Positions 8,666 to 15,202 of a stretch of DNA of 64,000 nucleotides are shown piece by piece; the first letter of the stretch is position 1; the number at the start of each line of letters is the position of its first letter. The stretch lies in NCBI RefSeq assembly GCF_016921195.1, contig NZ_JAFGYF010000006.1, forward strand, positions 62,001 through 126,000, read 5' to 3'. A program made the position numbers and the translations under genes. This stretch comes from Cellulosimicrobium cellulans. GTDB taxonomy: Bacteria; Actinomycetota; Actinomycetes; Actinomycetales; Cellulomonadaceae. Under the pieces are notes generated by a model, which saw only the letters and a program-made list of their open reading frames with translations, was not told the origin of the DNA and did no database searches.

Positions 8666-9853
8666 TCAGGTGAGGAGCAGCACCCCGACGAGGGCCGTCG
8701 CCGTGACGAGGAGCGCCGACAGCCCGCCGAGGACGAGCGCGCGCCGCCCCGTGCGCAGCAGACAGGGCACGTCCACGCCCAGGCCGAGCGCGAACATCGC
8801 GGCGACGAACGCGACGGTCGTCGCGGTCGCGAGCGCGGCGAGCAGGGGCGCCGGCACGACGCTCAGGCTGCGCAGCGCCACCGCCGCCACGAACCCGACG
8901 ACGAACCACGGCACCGGCGCGACCCGCGGCGTGGCGGTGTCCGCCGTCGGGTTCGTGGCCGTGCCGGCGGCGCCGAGGTGGTCCGAACCGGCCGAGCCGA
9001 CTCGGGCGAGGGTGGCGCGCCGCGCGCCGCGGGCGACGACGACGCCCGCCACGGCGACCAGCGGCGCGAGCAGCGCGACGCGCGCGAGCTTGGCGACCGT
9101 AGCGGTCGCCAGGGCGGGGTCGGAGATCGTCCCGGCGGCCGTGACGACCTGCGCGACCTCCTGCACGCTCGCGCCGATCCACAGCCCCGCCTGGTCGTCG
9201 GTGAACCCCACCAGCGACGCGAGCCAGGGGAGCGCGACGATCGCGAGCGTGCCGTAGACGGTGACGAGCGCGAGGGACGCGGCGATGCCGTCGTCGTCCT
9301 CGCGGACCTGCCCGGGGGTGCGCACGGGACCGGCGACGACGCCCTGCATGGCCGAGATCGCCGCGGCCCCGCAGACCGAGAACCCGGTCGCGACGAGCAG
9401 CGTGGTGATGCGCGGCACCCGCAGCGCGCGACCGAGCGCGAGCGTGCCGGTGAAGGTGACGAGGAGGGTCGTCGCGACGACGACGAGCCCCCGCCAGCCC
9501 AGCGCGAGAACCTCGGGTACCGAGAGCTGGAACCCGAGCAGCACGACGCCCGTGCGCAGGACGACGCGGGACGTCCAGGCGACCCCCGGCCGGGCCGTGG
9601 CGACCGCCGCCGCCCCACGCCGGGTCCGGCCCACCCGGCCCAGGACGGGCGCCACGAGAGCGCCGAGCACGAGCGCGACGACGAGCGGGGACACCGTCGG
9701 GAGCAGCCGCGCCCCGAGCAGCACGAGGAAGGTTGCCACGGCGACCAGCCCGAGACCGGGCAGCAGCGCACGGGAGCCCGCGGCGCGGCGGGTCGTGCTC
9801 GACGTCGCGAGGGGTCGTGCGGTGCGGGTCGTGCGTGGTGCGGGAGGGGCCAT
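8666..9853 (-). CDS. YeiH family putative sulfate/anion exporter
   Basis: 395 residues with about ten membrane segments and the YeiH/UPF0324 marks: 'VVLRTGVVLLGFQLSV', 'ATGFSVCGAAAISAMQGV' and 'LWIGASVQEVAQVVTAAG'. Members are annotated as putative sulfate exporters, and substrate assignments are weak. A loop of about 35 residues with Ala/Thr repeats lies between segments at about residues 270-305. The ATG at 9853 is chosen because longer readings run into the divergent LysR gene. The divergent LysR regulator 70 nt away mirrors the yeiE-yeiH arrangement of enterobacteria and probably controls this gene. Confidence 0.85.
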   Translation of the reverse strand: MAPPAPRTTRTARPLATSSTTRRAAGSRALLPGLGLVAVATFLVLLGARLLPTVSPLVVALVLGALVAPVLGRVGRTRRGAAAVATARPGVAWTSRVVLRTGVVLLGFQLSVPEVLALGWRGLVVVATTLLVTFTGTLALGRALRVPRITTLLVATGFSVCGAAAISAMQGVVAGPVRTPGQVREDDDGIAASLALVTVYGTLAIVALPWLASLVGFTDDQAGLWIGASVQEVAQVVTAAGTISDPALATATVAKLARVALLAPLVAVAGVVVARGARRATLARVGSAGSDHLGAAGTATNPTADTATPRVAPVPWFVVGFVAAVALRSLSVVPAPLLAALATATTVAFVAAMFALGLGVDVPCLLRTGRRALVLGGLSALLVTATALVGVLLLT

Positions 9854-9910
9854 GCTCACGAGCCTGCTGCGCGCGGCGACGCCGCGGAAGGGCGACCTGC
9901 CTCGCAACCC

Positions 9911-9925
9911 ATAGAGTGGACCTAT
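9911..9925 (+). promoter_or_regulatory. -10 element and LysR-type T-N11-A box at the regulator start
   Basis: ATAGAGTGGACCTAT has ATAG/CTAT arms and contains a T-N11-A core, the consensus of LysR-type operators. The TAGAGT at 9912-9917 is also a -10 hexamer placed 6 nt before the ATG at 9924. Binding here would repress the regulator and leave room to act on the divergent yeiH-like gene. Confidence 0.5.
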
Positions 9926-10850
9926 GGCACCGACCTCCCGCGAGCGGACCTCGCTCTCCGCCCTGGAGCTGCTCGTCGCGACCGACTCGCACGGCTCGAT
10001 CAGCGCCGCGGCGCGGGCGCTCGGGGTCGCGCAGCCGACCGCCTCGGCGGGCCTGCGGGCCCTGGAGCGTCGCCTGGGGCTGGACCTCCTCGAGCGCACG
10101 ACGCGCGGCTCGCGCCTCACGGAGACGGGCCGCGCCACCGCCGCGTGGGCGCGCGAGGTGATCGAGGCGTCGGACCGCTTCGAGACGTCGGTCGCCGCGC
10201 TCCGCGACGCTCCCGCCGCCCGCGTGCGCGTCGCGGCGAGCCTCACGGTCGCCGAGTACCTCGCGCCGCGCTGGCTCGCGCGACTGGCGCTCGAGGGGCC
10301 CGGCCCGGGCGGGGGAGCGCCCGACGTCGAGCTCGTCGTGCGCAACTCGCGCGAGGTGACGGACCTCGTCCTCGACGGCGCCGTGGAGCTGGGCTTCGTG
10401 GAGAGCGCGACGCTGCGCCGCGGGCTGCGCAGCCGCACCGTCGCGCACGACCGGCTCGTCGTGGTCGTCGGGCCGGCGCACCCCTGGGCACGACGGAGCG
10501 CGCTACGGGTCGACGAGCTGCTCGCGGGCGGGCTGGTCGTGCGCGAGCGCGGCTCCGGGACGCGCGAGACGCTCGAGCGCGGCCTCGCGGCGCTCGGCGA
10601 GCGGCTGCCCGACCACCTGCCCTACCTCGGCTCGACGGCGGCGCTCAAGACCGCCGTGCAGCACGGCGGCGCCGTCGCGGTCCTGTCGAGCCTCGCCGTC
10701 GCCGACGACGTCGCGCGCGGTTCTCTGGTCCGCGTCGCCGTCCCGGGGCTCGAGCTCGACCGACGCCTGCGCATGGTCTGGAAGGACGGCACCGCGCTCT
10801 CCTCGGCCGCACGCCGCATCGCGGCCGCGGCGGCCGTCTCGTCGGGCTGA
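9924..10850 (+). CDS. LysR-type transcriptional regulator
   Basis: 308 residues. The N-terminal winged helix-turn-helix (about 12-70) includes 'SISAAARALGVAQPTASAGL' and 'ERTTRGSRLTETG', the LysR signature. The effector-binding domain spans about 95-300, with 'VRVAASLTVAEYLAPRWL' at its start. The 'QPTASAGLRALERRLGLDLLER' region matches YeiE/CysB-like regulators. It is divergent from the YeiH-type exporter, so it is probably its local activator or repressor. TAGAGT 6 nt upstream of the ATG implies a leaderless message, with the putative operator overlapping the start. Confidence 0.92.
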   Translation: MAPTSRERTSLSALELLVATDSHGSISAAARALGVAQPTASAGLRALERRLGLDLLERTTRGSRLTETGRATAAWAREVIEASDRFETSVAALRDAPAARVRVAASLTVAEYLAPRWLARLALEGPGPGGGAPDVELVVRNSREVTDLVLDGAVELGFVESATLRRGLRSRTVAHDRLVVVVGPAHPWARRSALRVDELLAGGLVVRERGSGTRETLERGLAALGERLPDHLPYLGSTAALKTAVQHGGAVAVLSSLAVADDVARGSLVRVAVPGLELDRRLRMVWKDGTALSSAARRIAAAAAVSSG

Positions 10851-10879
10851 CCGGTCCCGTCCGGGGTCGCCGCGGCGCC

Positions 10880-11518
10880 TCAGCGCACCGACGCGTCCCA
10901 GCGCCAGCGTGTGCGCTGCCGCCGGTCGGGCAGCTCGCCGCGCCCGGTCGCCCACAGGAGCAGGAGGTCCGGGTCGTCCTCCGGTCCGGGCTCGACGTCC
11001 GGGAAGAGCCGTGCGAGGACCCGCGGCGCGAGGCCCGCGGGAAACGGCACGTGCTCGCCCGCGAGCCCGAGCAGGACGTCGTGGCCGTGCACGAGGACCT
11101 CGACGACACCCATCGCCGCGAAGCCGGCGGCGTCGGAGGTCCCGTAGGGGTGGTAGGCGCGCGCGGCCGCCGGCCGGGTCTCGGCGAGGGTCGCGAGCAG
11201 CTCGCCGCTGCCGAGCAGCGCCTCGCACAGGCCCGCTGTCCCCGCCGCGCGGTCGACGTGCGCGATCTCGTCCTCCCCGCGCGGCCCGACGAGCGGGACG
11301 TACGCCAGGCGCGGGAGGGCAGCGAGCTGGAGGGCGTAGGCGAGCAGGTCGTCCACGACGTGCTCCGCCGTCGTCCAGCACGACCAGCGGACCGGGCCGG
11401 CCTGCGCGTCGAACGTGGCGACCGGGTGCTGCACCAGGTGATCCGCGAGCCAGCGCGTCGCCGTCCGGACGTCGTCGCCCGTGACGACGTCGGGGGAGCT
11501 CTCGGTGCGGGCGCTCAC
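10880..11518 (-). CDS. DinB/MDMPI-like (TIGR03083-type) protein
   Basis: 212 residues. 'TRWLADHLVQHPVATFDAQAGP', 'WSCWTTAEHVVDDLLAYALQLA' and 'VVEVLVHGHDVLLGL' match the four-helix DinB fold of mycothiol-dependent maleylpyruvate isomerase-like proteins. The histidines in 'TAEHVVDDL' and 'VHGHDV' are the expected metal ligands. The exact reaction of this copy is unknown; many relatives are thiol-dependent S-transferases. The GTG start overlaps the stop of the upstream methyltransferase by 4 nt (GTGA), so the two form a coupled pair. The two genes may modify related substrates. Confidence 0.75.
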   Translation of the reverse strand: MSARTESSPDVVTGDDVRTATRWLADHLVQHPVATFDAQAGPVRWSCWTTAEHVVDDLLAYALQLAALPRLAYVPLVGPRGEDEIAHVDRAAGTAGLCEALLGSGELLATLAETRPAAARAYHPYGTSDAAGFAAMGVVEVLVHGHDVLLGLAGEHVPFPAGLAPRVLARLFPDVEPGPEDDPDLLLLWATGRGELPDRRQRTRWRWDASVR

Positions 11519-12294
11519 GCGTCGTCCGACGTCGTCGCGAGCGCGTCGGCCCGCCAGCACTCGGCGAGGTACGGCAGGTCCAGGTCGGTGCGCCCCGCGA
11601 GCGCCGGGTGCGTCGCGACGAGGTCGTCGATCTCGCTGAGCAGCTCCTCCCGGCGCTCGGCAGGGAGGGTCAGGAGGTAGCTGCGCGACGCCGCGAGCGG
11701 GCGCAGGGACGACGTCGGGACGCGGTCCGCCCAGGGCACCGTGCGGTGCTCCGGCGCGGTGAAGAGGTGGTCCGCCAGCTCCGGCTCGCGGTAGCTGTGC
11801 TCCAGGGTGTCGCCCCGGTGGATGACCTCCGTGAACCGGCCGACCCAGTCGACCGCGTTGTCCCGCACGTTCCACACGATGCCGAGCCGTCCGCCGGGGC
11901 GCAGCACGCGCGCGATCTCCGGCTGGGCGGCGGGGGAGAACCAGTGCCACGCCTGGGCGACGAGCACGGCGTCGACGCTCGCGTCGGGGAGCGGGATCGC
12001 CTCGGCCGAGCCGGGCAGGGCCCGCGCGCCCGGGACGGACGCCGCGAGGCGCGCGCGCATCGCGTCCGACGGCTCGACGGCGACGACGTCCAGCCCGCGC
12101 GCGACGAGCCGCTCGGTGAGCTTCCCCGTGCCCGCGGCGAGGTCCAGCACGCGGCGCGCTCCCTCCGGAAGGAGCCAGTCGACCGCCTCGTCCGGGTACG
12201 AGGGGCGCGTGGCGGCGTACTGGGCGGCACCCTGCTCGAACGACGCGGCGCGGTCGGCACGCGAGCCGGGGTCGGGGGAGTCTCCTGAGCTCAT
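11515..12294 (-). CDS. SAM-dependent class I methyltransferase
   Basis: 259 residues. Motif I is 'RVLDLAAGTGKLTE' near residue 50, with the acidic position in 'VVAVEPSDAM' and 'VDAVLVAQAWHWF' downstream. This is the Methyltransf_11 type related to actinobacterial small-molecule methyltransferases. 'FEQGAAQYAATRPSYPDEAVDWLL' is a common lead-in for this class. The ATG at 12294 is preferred: a weak -10 (CACCGT, minus strand, 12301-12306) lies 6 nt upstream, and the extension to 12369 is low-complexity. It is translationally coupled to the MDMPI-like gene. Confidence 0.85.
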   Translation of the reverse strand: MSSGDSPDPGSRADRAASFEQGAAQYAATRPSYPDEAVDWLLPEGARRVLDLAAGTGKLTERLVARGLDVVAVEPSDAMRARLAASVPGARALPGSAEAIPLPDASVDAVLVAQAWHWFSPAAQPEIARVLRPGGRLGIVWNVRDNAVDWVGRFTEVIHRGDTLEHSYREPELADHLFTAPEHRTVPWADRVPTSSLRPLAASRSYLLTLPAERREELLSEIDDLVATHPALAGRTDLDLPYLAECWRADALATTSDDA

Positions 12295-12400
12295 GCCCCG
12301 ACGGTGCCAGACGGCGACGCCGCACGTCGACCCGTACGCGCGTCGCGGCGTCCGCCGCGGGTGGGGCACGGGCGCATTTGGTCCGCGTCGTCATGTCAGG

Positions 12401-12406
12401 TAATGT
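12401..12406 (+). promoter_or_regulatory. Candidate -10 for tRNA-Gln
   Basis: TAATGT followed by TCTCG, about 90 nt upstream of the tRNA-Gln 5' end. The same hexamer-plus-TCTCG pattern precedes tRNA-Glu. Confidence 0.4.
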
Positions 12407-12495
12407 TCTCGGCCGGTGGGACCTCCACGGGAGGAAGCCAGGGGACGAGTCTCGACTCGTCGCAACGGCTTCCGGACAGTGGCTGGTTACCCCCT

Positions 12496-12567
12496 TGGGG
12501 TATGGTGTAATTGGCAGCACGAGTGATTCTGGTTCACTTAGTCTAGGTTCGAGTCCTGGTACCCCAG
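12496..12567 (+). tRNA. tRNA-Gln(CTG)
   Basis: 72 nt. The acceptor stem TGGGGTA/TACCCCA, the D-loop with GTAATTGGCAGCA, the anticodon stem-loop AGTGA-TTCTGGT-TCACT (anticodon CTG) and the T-arm TTCGAGTC are all complete. Discriminator G at 12567. CCA is not encoded, so it must be added after transcription. Confidence 0.95.
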
Positions 12568-12617
12568 CGAAGAGCTCCTGCTCAGATCGAGTGGTCAGAA
12601 CCGCTCGAAACATGAGG

Positions 12618-12623
12618 TAGAGT
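12618..12623 (+). promoter_or_regulatory. Candidate -10 for tRNA-Glu
   Basis: TAGAGT followed by TCTCG, about 44 nt before the tRNA-Glu 5' end. This suggests tRNA-Glu has its own promoter in addition to read-through from tRNA-Gln. Confidence 0.45.
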
Positions 12624-12666
12624 TCTCGACGGAGAAACGGACCGGGAACGGTCCGAAGATCCACAG

Positions 12667-12739
12667 GCCCCCATCGTCTAGCGGCCTAGGACGTCGCCCT
12701 CTCACGGCGGTAACACGGGTTCAAATCCCGTTGGGGGTA
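12667..12739 (+). tRNA. tRNA-Glu(CTC)
   Basis: 73 nt. The acceptor stem is GCCCCCA/TGGGGGT (first pair G-T), and the anticodon loop CTCTCAC gives anticodon CTC. The T-arm is CGGGTTCAAATCCCG. Discriminator A at 12739, with no encoded CCA. It is followed by a strong terminator. Confidence 0.95.
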
Positions 12740-12744
12740 CAGAG

Positions 12745-12779
12745 AAAGGCCCGGTCACCATCACGGTGGCCGGGCCTTT
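12745..12779 (+). terminator. Intrinsic terminator after tRNA-Glu
   Basis: AAAGGCCCGG (12745-12754) pairs perfectly with CCGGGCCTTT (12770-12779). An inner CACC/GGTG pair extends the stem. It starts 5 nt after the tRNA and ends in a short T run. Confidence 0.85.
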
Positions 12780-12858
12780 GTCGTGCCCGGCGATTTTCCC
12801 GAGAGCGCGGGGCGCTGTGTCGTGCGCCGCCGTGTGCCCTGTGCCGTGCGCTCGCTCT

Positions 12859-12872
12859 GGGGCGTACGCCCC
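12859..12872. repeat. 14-bp perfect palindrome in non-coding DNA
   Basis: GGGGCGTACGCCCC lies in the roughly 200-nt non-coding stretch between the tRNA terminator and the end of the PH-domain gene. Its role is unknown. The stretch shows no plausible reading frame. Confidence 0.4.
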
Positions 12873-12976
12873 GTGACATGGCCCCGGTGACGGACGCGGA
12901 GCGGCGTCTGCCGTCGGCGCGGGGTCGCGCGGGCGCGACCGGGCCGTTCACCTCGCCCCGCTCGGGCCCCGGGTCG

Positions 12977-13957
12977 TCAGGGCGCGCCGTCGCGTCCGCG
13001 GCCGGGCTCGTAGGGCTTCGGGATCGGCGTCGGCGTGGGCCGCGGGTGGATGACGGGGACGTACGTCGCGCGGTGCTCCCCGGAGACCGCCCAGCCGGGC
13101 TCGTCGTCGTGAGGCTCCGCGGGGTGCTCGCCCACGGACCGTCCGTCCCGCCGTCCGGCAGCGCCCTGTGCCGCCTGCGACGGGCCCGCGACCGGGATGG
13201 GCTGCGTCGGTCCGCTCGACTCGCCGGCCGCGCGCCCGGGGACCACGACGACGCGCTGGTCCGCGGGTGGCGGCGCGGGGATCGGCGGCAGGGTCTCGGC
13301 CGGGCTACGGCCGTCCCACGCCGGCGCGGGCGCGACGGGCGCCGGCTCGGCCGGCTGGGGAGGGCGCGGGCCGGGCGGGGGGATCGATGCGGGGGCGCCC
13401 TGTGTCCCGCCCTGGGGCATGCCGGGGCCGCTCGACGGTGCCGCGCCAGGTCGGCTGCCCGGTGTGAAGAGCGTGTCGCACAGGAGCCGGTAGGTCGCGT
13501 CGGGGTGGGAGACCCAGTCGATCTGGCGCAGCGCCTGGTCCTGCCCGGCGGACTCGAGGAGGAACTGTCCGTAGCCGAACACGCGCCCGACGGGCGAGCG
13601 GCCGTAGTTCATGTCGGTGACCTTGGTGAGCGGCATCATCGCGACCTTGTGCGTGATGAGGCCGTAGAGCAGGAGCAGGCGCTTGTCGGTGGCGACGAAC
13701 CACTCGTTGCGCCACTCGAAGACCTTCCACACCAGGCGCCCGGCGAGGATCAGCCACAGCCACCACAGGAGCAGCACGCCGTCCCCGACGGCGGGCCCGG
13801 CCTGCACGACGAGCCAGGCGACGACGACCGCCCCCGCGACGGTGGTGACGACCGGCTCGAGCAGCATCCCCCAGTGGTGGCGCGTGGCCACCACGACCCG
13901 CTCACCGCTCAGCACGTAGCGGTCGAGGATCCTGCTCCGGGGACGGCCGCGGGCCAC
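12977..13957 (-). CDS. PH (bPH2/YdbS-like) domain membrane protein with long Pro-rich tail
   Basis: 326 residues. Residues 1-25 are basic. Two adjacent membrane segments at about 28-70 (LEPVVTTVAGAVVVAWLVV and VLLLWWLWLILAGRLVW) precede a bacterial PH domain at about 78-150, with 'RNEWFVATDKRLLLLYGLI' and 'PLTKVTDMNYGRSPVGRVFGYG' as the bPH2 signature. The remaining 170 residues are Pro/Ala/Gly-rich and presumably disordered, ending in a PTPTPIPKP motif. The GTG start lies 2 nt after the stop of a 55-codon gene, so translation is coupled. The function of this two-membrane-segment plus PH class is unknown. Confidence 0.8.
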   Translation of the reverse strand: MARGRPRSRILDRYVLSGERVVVATRHHWGMLLEPVVTTVAGAVVVAWLVVQAGPAVGDGVLLLWWLWLILAGRLVWKVFEWRNEWFVATDKRLLLLYGLITHKVAMMPLTKVTDMNYGRSPVGRVFGYGQFLLESAGQDQALRQIDWVSHPDATYRLLCDTLFTPGSRPGAAPSSGPGMPQGGTQGAPASIPPPGPRPPQPAEPAPVAPAPAWDGRSPAETLPPIPAPPPADQRVVVVPGRAAGESSGPTQPIPVAGPSQAAQGAAGRRDGRSVGEHPAEPHDDEPGWAVSGEHRATYVPVIHPRPTPTPIPKPYEPGRGRDGAP

Positions 13958-13959
13958 CG

Positions 13960-14127
13960 TCAGTCCAGGAGCGAGTTGAAGAACTGGCCGATGGAGCTGA
14001 AGGCGCCGACGATGACGTCCCAGATGCCCTCGACGATGTCGGCGGCGCGGTCGGGGCTCCTGATGACCGCGTAGACGGCGAAGATCACGAGCACCCAGAT
14101 CAGGGTCATCTTCACCTTCGGATGCAT
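13960..14127 (-). CDS. Small 55-residue membrane protein upstream of PH-domain gene
   Basis: 55 codons from the ATG at 14127, with a GAGGAG ribosome-binding site 6 nt upstream. One membrane helix (about residues 8-23, LIWVLVIFAVYAV) is followed by a charged turn (RSPDRAADIVEG) and a second, amphipathic helix (about 31-54) ending FFNSLLD. It ends 2 nt before the PH-domain gene, which argues for a shared function such as a partner subunit or localisation factor. A minus-strand CAAAAT hexamer at 14229-14234 could be its -10. No family recognised. Confidence 0.7.
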   Translation of the reverse strand: MHPKVKMTLIWVLVIFAVYAVIRSPDRAADIVEGIWDVIVGAFSSIGQFFNSLLD

Positions 14128-14266
14128 CGGGACTCCTCGTGTCTCGGGTTCGGACGGTCAGGCTCGCCCCCTGCCGCCACCGAGCCGTCCGGCGCCGGGG
14201 CACGCACAGCATGGCAGCGGCCGGTGACATTTTGACAGGGCACGTCCCGTTTGCGGCCCGCGGCAC

Positions 14267-14341
14267 GCCGAACCCGACGTGCCGAACCCGGGGATGACGC
14301 CGGGCTCGGCGGCCGAACCCGGCCGTGTCCCCGGGTTCGGC
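14267..14341. terminator. Large hairpin built from CCGAACCCG repeats
   Basis: GCCGAACCCGGGGA (14281-14294) pairs perfectly with TCCCCGGGTTCGGC (14328-14341): 14 bp with a 33-nt loop. Further CCGAACCCG units lie at 14268-14276 and 14313-14321. It lies 8 nt past the IclR-type gene stop and probably ends that transcript. Confidence 0.6.
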
Positions 14342-14349
14342 GCGTCGTG

Positions 14350-15069
14350 CTACTCGCCGGCGCGGCGCAGCACCTCGGTGAGGCGGTTCGCTGCGGCCAC
14401 GACCGACCCGGAGTGCAGACGGCCGGGCTGACGGCTCAGGCGCTCCACCGGGCCGGAGATGGAGACGGCGGCGACGACGCGGCCGGACGGCCCGCGCACC
14501 GGGGCGGACACCGAGGCGACGCCGAGCTCGCGCTCGGAGACGGACTGGGCCCAGCCCCGGCGTCGGACGCCCGAGAGGATCGTGGCCGTGAAGACGGCCT
14601 CGCGCAACCCGCGATGGAGGCGGTCCGGCTCCTCCCACGCGAGCAGGATCTGCGCCGCGGAGCCGGCGTTCATCGTCAGGGTCGCGCCGACGGGGATCGA
14701 GTCGCGCAGGCCCACCGGGCGCTCGGCGGCGGCGACGCAGATGCGGTGGTCGCCCTGGCGGCGGTAGAGCTGGGCGCTCTCGCCTGTGTGGTCGCGCAGC
14801 GCGGTCAGCACGGGGTTCGCGGCGGCGAGCAGGCGGTCCTCGCCGGCGGCCGTCGCGAGCTCGTTGAGCCGCGGACCGAGGACGAAGCGACCCTGCATGT
14901 CGCGCGCGACCATGCGGTGGTGCTCGAGCGCGACGGCGAGGCGGTGCGCCGTCGGGCGGGCCAGGCCGGTGGCCGTGACGAGCTGGGCGAGCGTGGCAGG
15001 TCCGGACTCCAGGGCGCCCAGGACCGAGGCCGCCTTGTCCAGCACTCCGACTCCGCTAGTATTGTCCAT
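14350..15069 (-). CDS. IclR-family regulator, NdgR/LtbR-like, of the leucine operon
   Basis: 239 residues. N-terminal winged helix (about 5-65, 'VLDKAASVLGALESGPATLAQLV' then 'GLARPTAHRLAVALEHH') and a C-terminal IclR effector domain (about 75-235, 'VGATLTMNAGSAAQILLAW'). An IclR protein divergent from leuCD is the conserved actinobacterial arrangement known for LtbR of Corynebacterium and NdgR of Streptomyces, which control branched-chain amino acid genes. By position and domain layout this is the orthologue candidate. The ATG at 15069 is chosen because CAATAT lies 6 nt upstream with TTGCAT 17 nt before it. It probably represses leuCD and itself. Confidence 0.88.
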   Translation of the reverse strand: MDNTSGVGVLDKAASVLGALESGPATLAQLVTATGLARPTAHRLAVALEHHRMVARDMQGRFVLGPRLNELATAAGEDRLLAAANPVLTALRDHTGESAQLYRRQGDHRICVAAAERPVGLRDSIPVGATLTMNAGSAAQILLAWEEPDRLHRGLREAVFTATILSGVRRRGWAQSVSERELGVASVSAPVRGPSGRVVAAVSISGPVERLSRQPGRLHSGSVVAAANRLTEVLRRAGE

Positions 15070-15075
15070 AGGTCG

Positions 15076-15104
15076 ATATTGACGTCTCACGCACTGAGAT
15101 GCAA
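15076..15104 (-). promoter_or_regulatory. Promoter of the IclR-type gene, overlapping a palindrome
   Basis: On the minus strand TTGCAT (15099-15104), a 17-nt spacer and CAATAT (15076-15081) are followed by 6 nt and the start codon. The spacer contains TCTCA-N5-TGAGA. Confidence 0.6.
15085..15099. promoter_or_regulatory. Candidate IclR-type operator TCTCA-N5-TGAGA
   Basis: A perfect 5-bp inverted repeat sits between the -35 and -10 of the IclR-type promoter and next to TTGACG (15079-15084) on the plus strand, a possible -35 for leuC. Its position would let one bound dimer control both directions. Confidence 0.5.
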
Positions 15105-15202
15105 GTCCGGCACGGATGTTCCACCCGCTGGACGTTCTCCCCGGCAGGCTGCCGGACGGCGGACGATCGACCCAGACGGCTCTCCGTACCCCCAGGAGGA
15201 CC

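Noticed and set aside
7589-11680. Very long open frames (here 1363 codons) crossing several real genes
   Set aside because: Products are Arg/Gly/Ala-rich with no domain, and they span the HAD, YeiH and LysR genes on both strands. They come from lack of stop codons in about 74% GC DNA.
12378-12620. 80-codon plus-strand frame across the tRNA-Gln region
   Set aside because: It reads through the tRNA gene and has no ribosome-binding site or homology pattern.
15116-15202. Longer LeuC starting at ATG 15116
   Set aside because: The extra 29 residues do not resemble LeuC, and AGGAGG before GTG 15203 is a better start signal.
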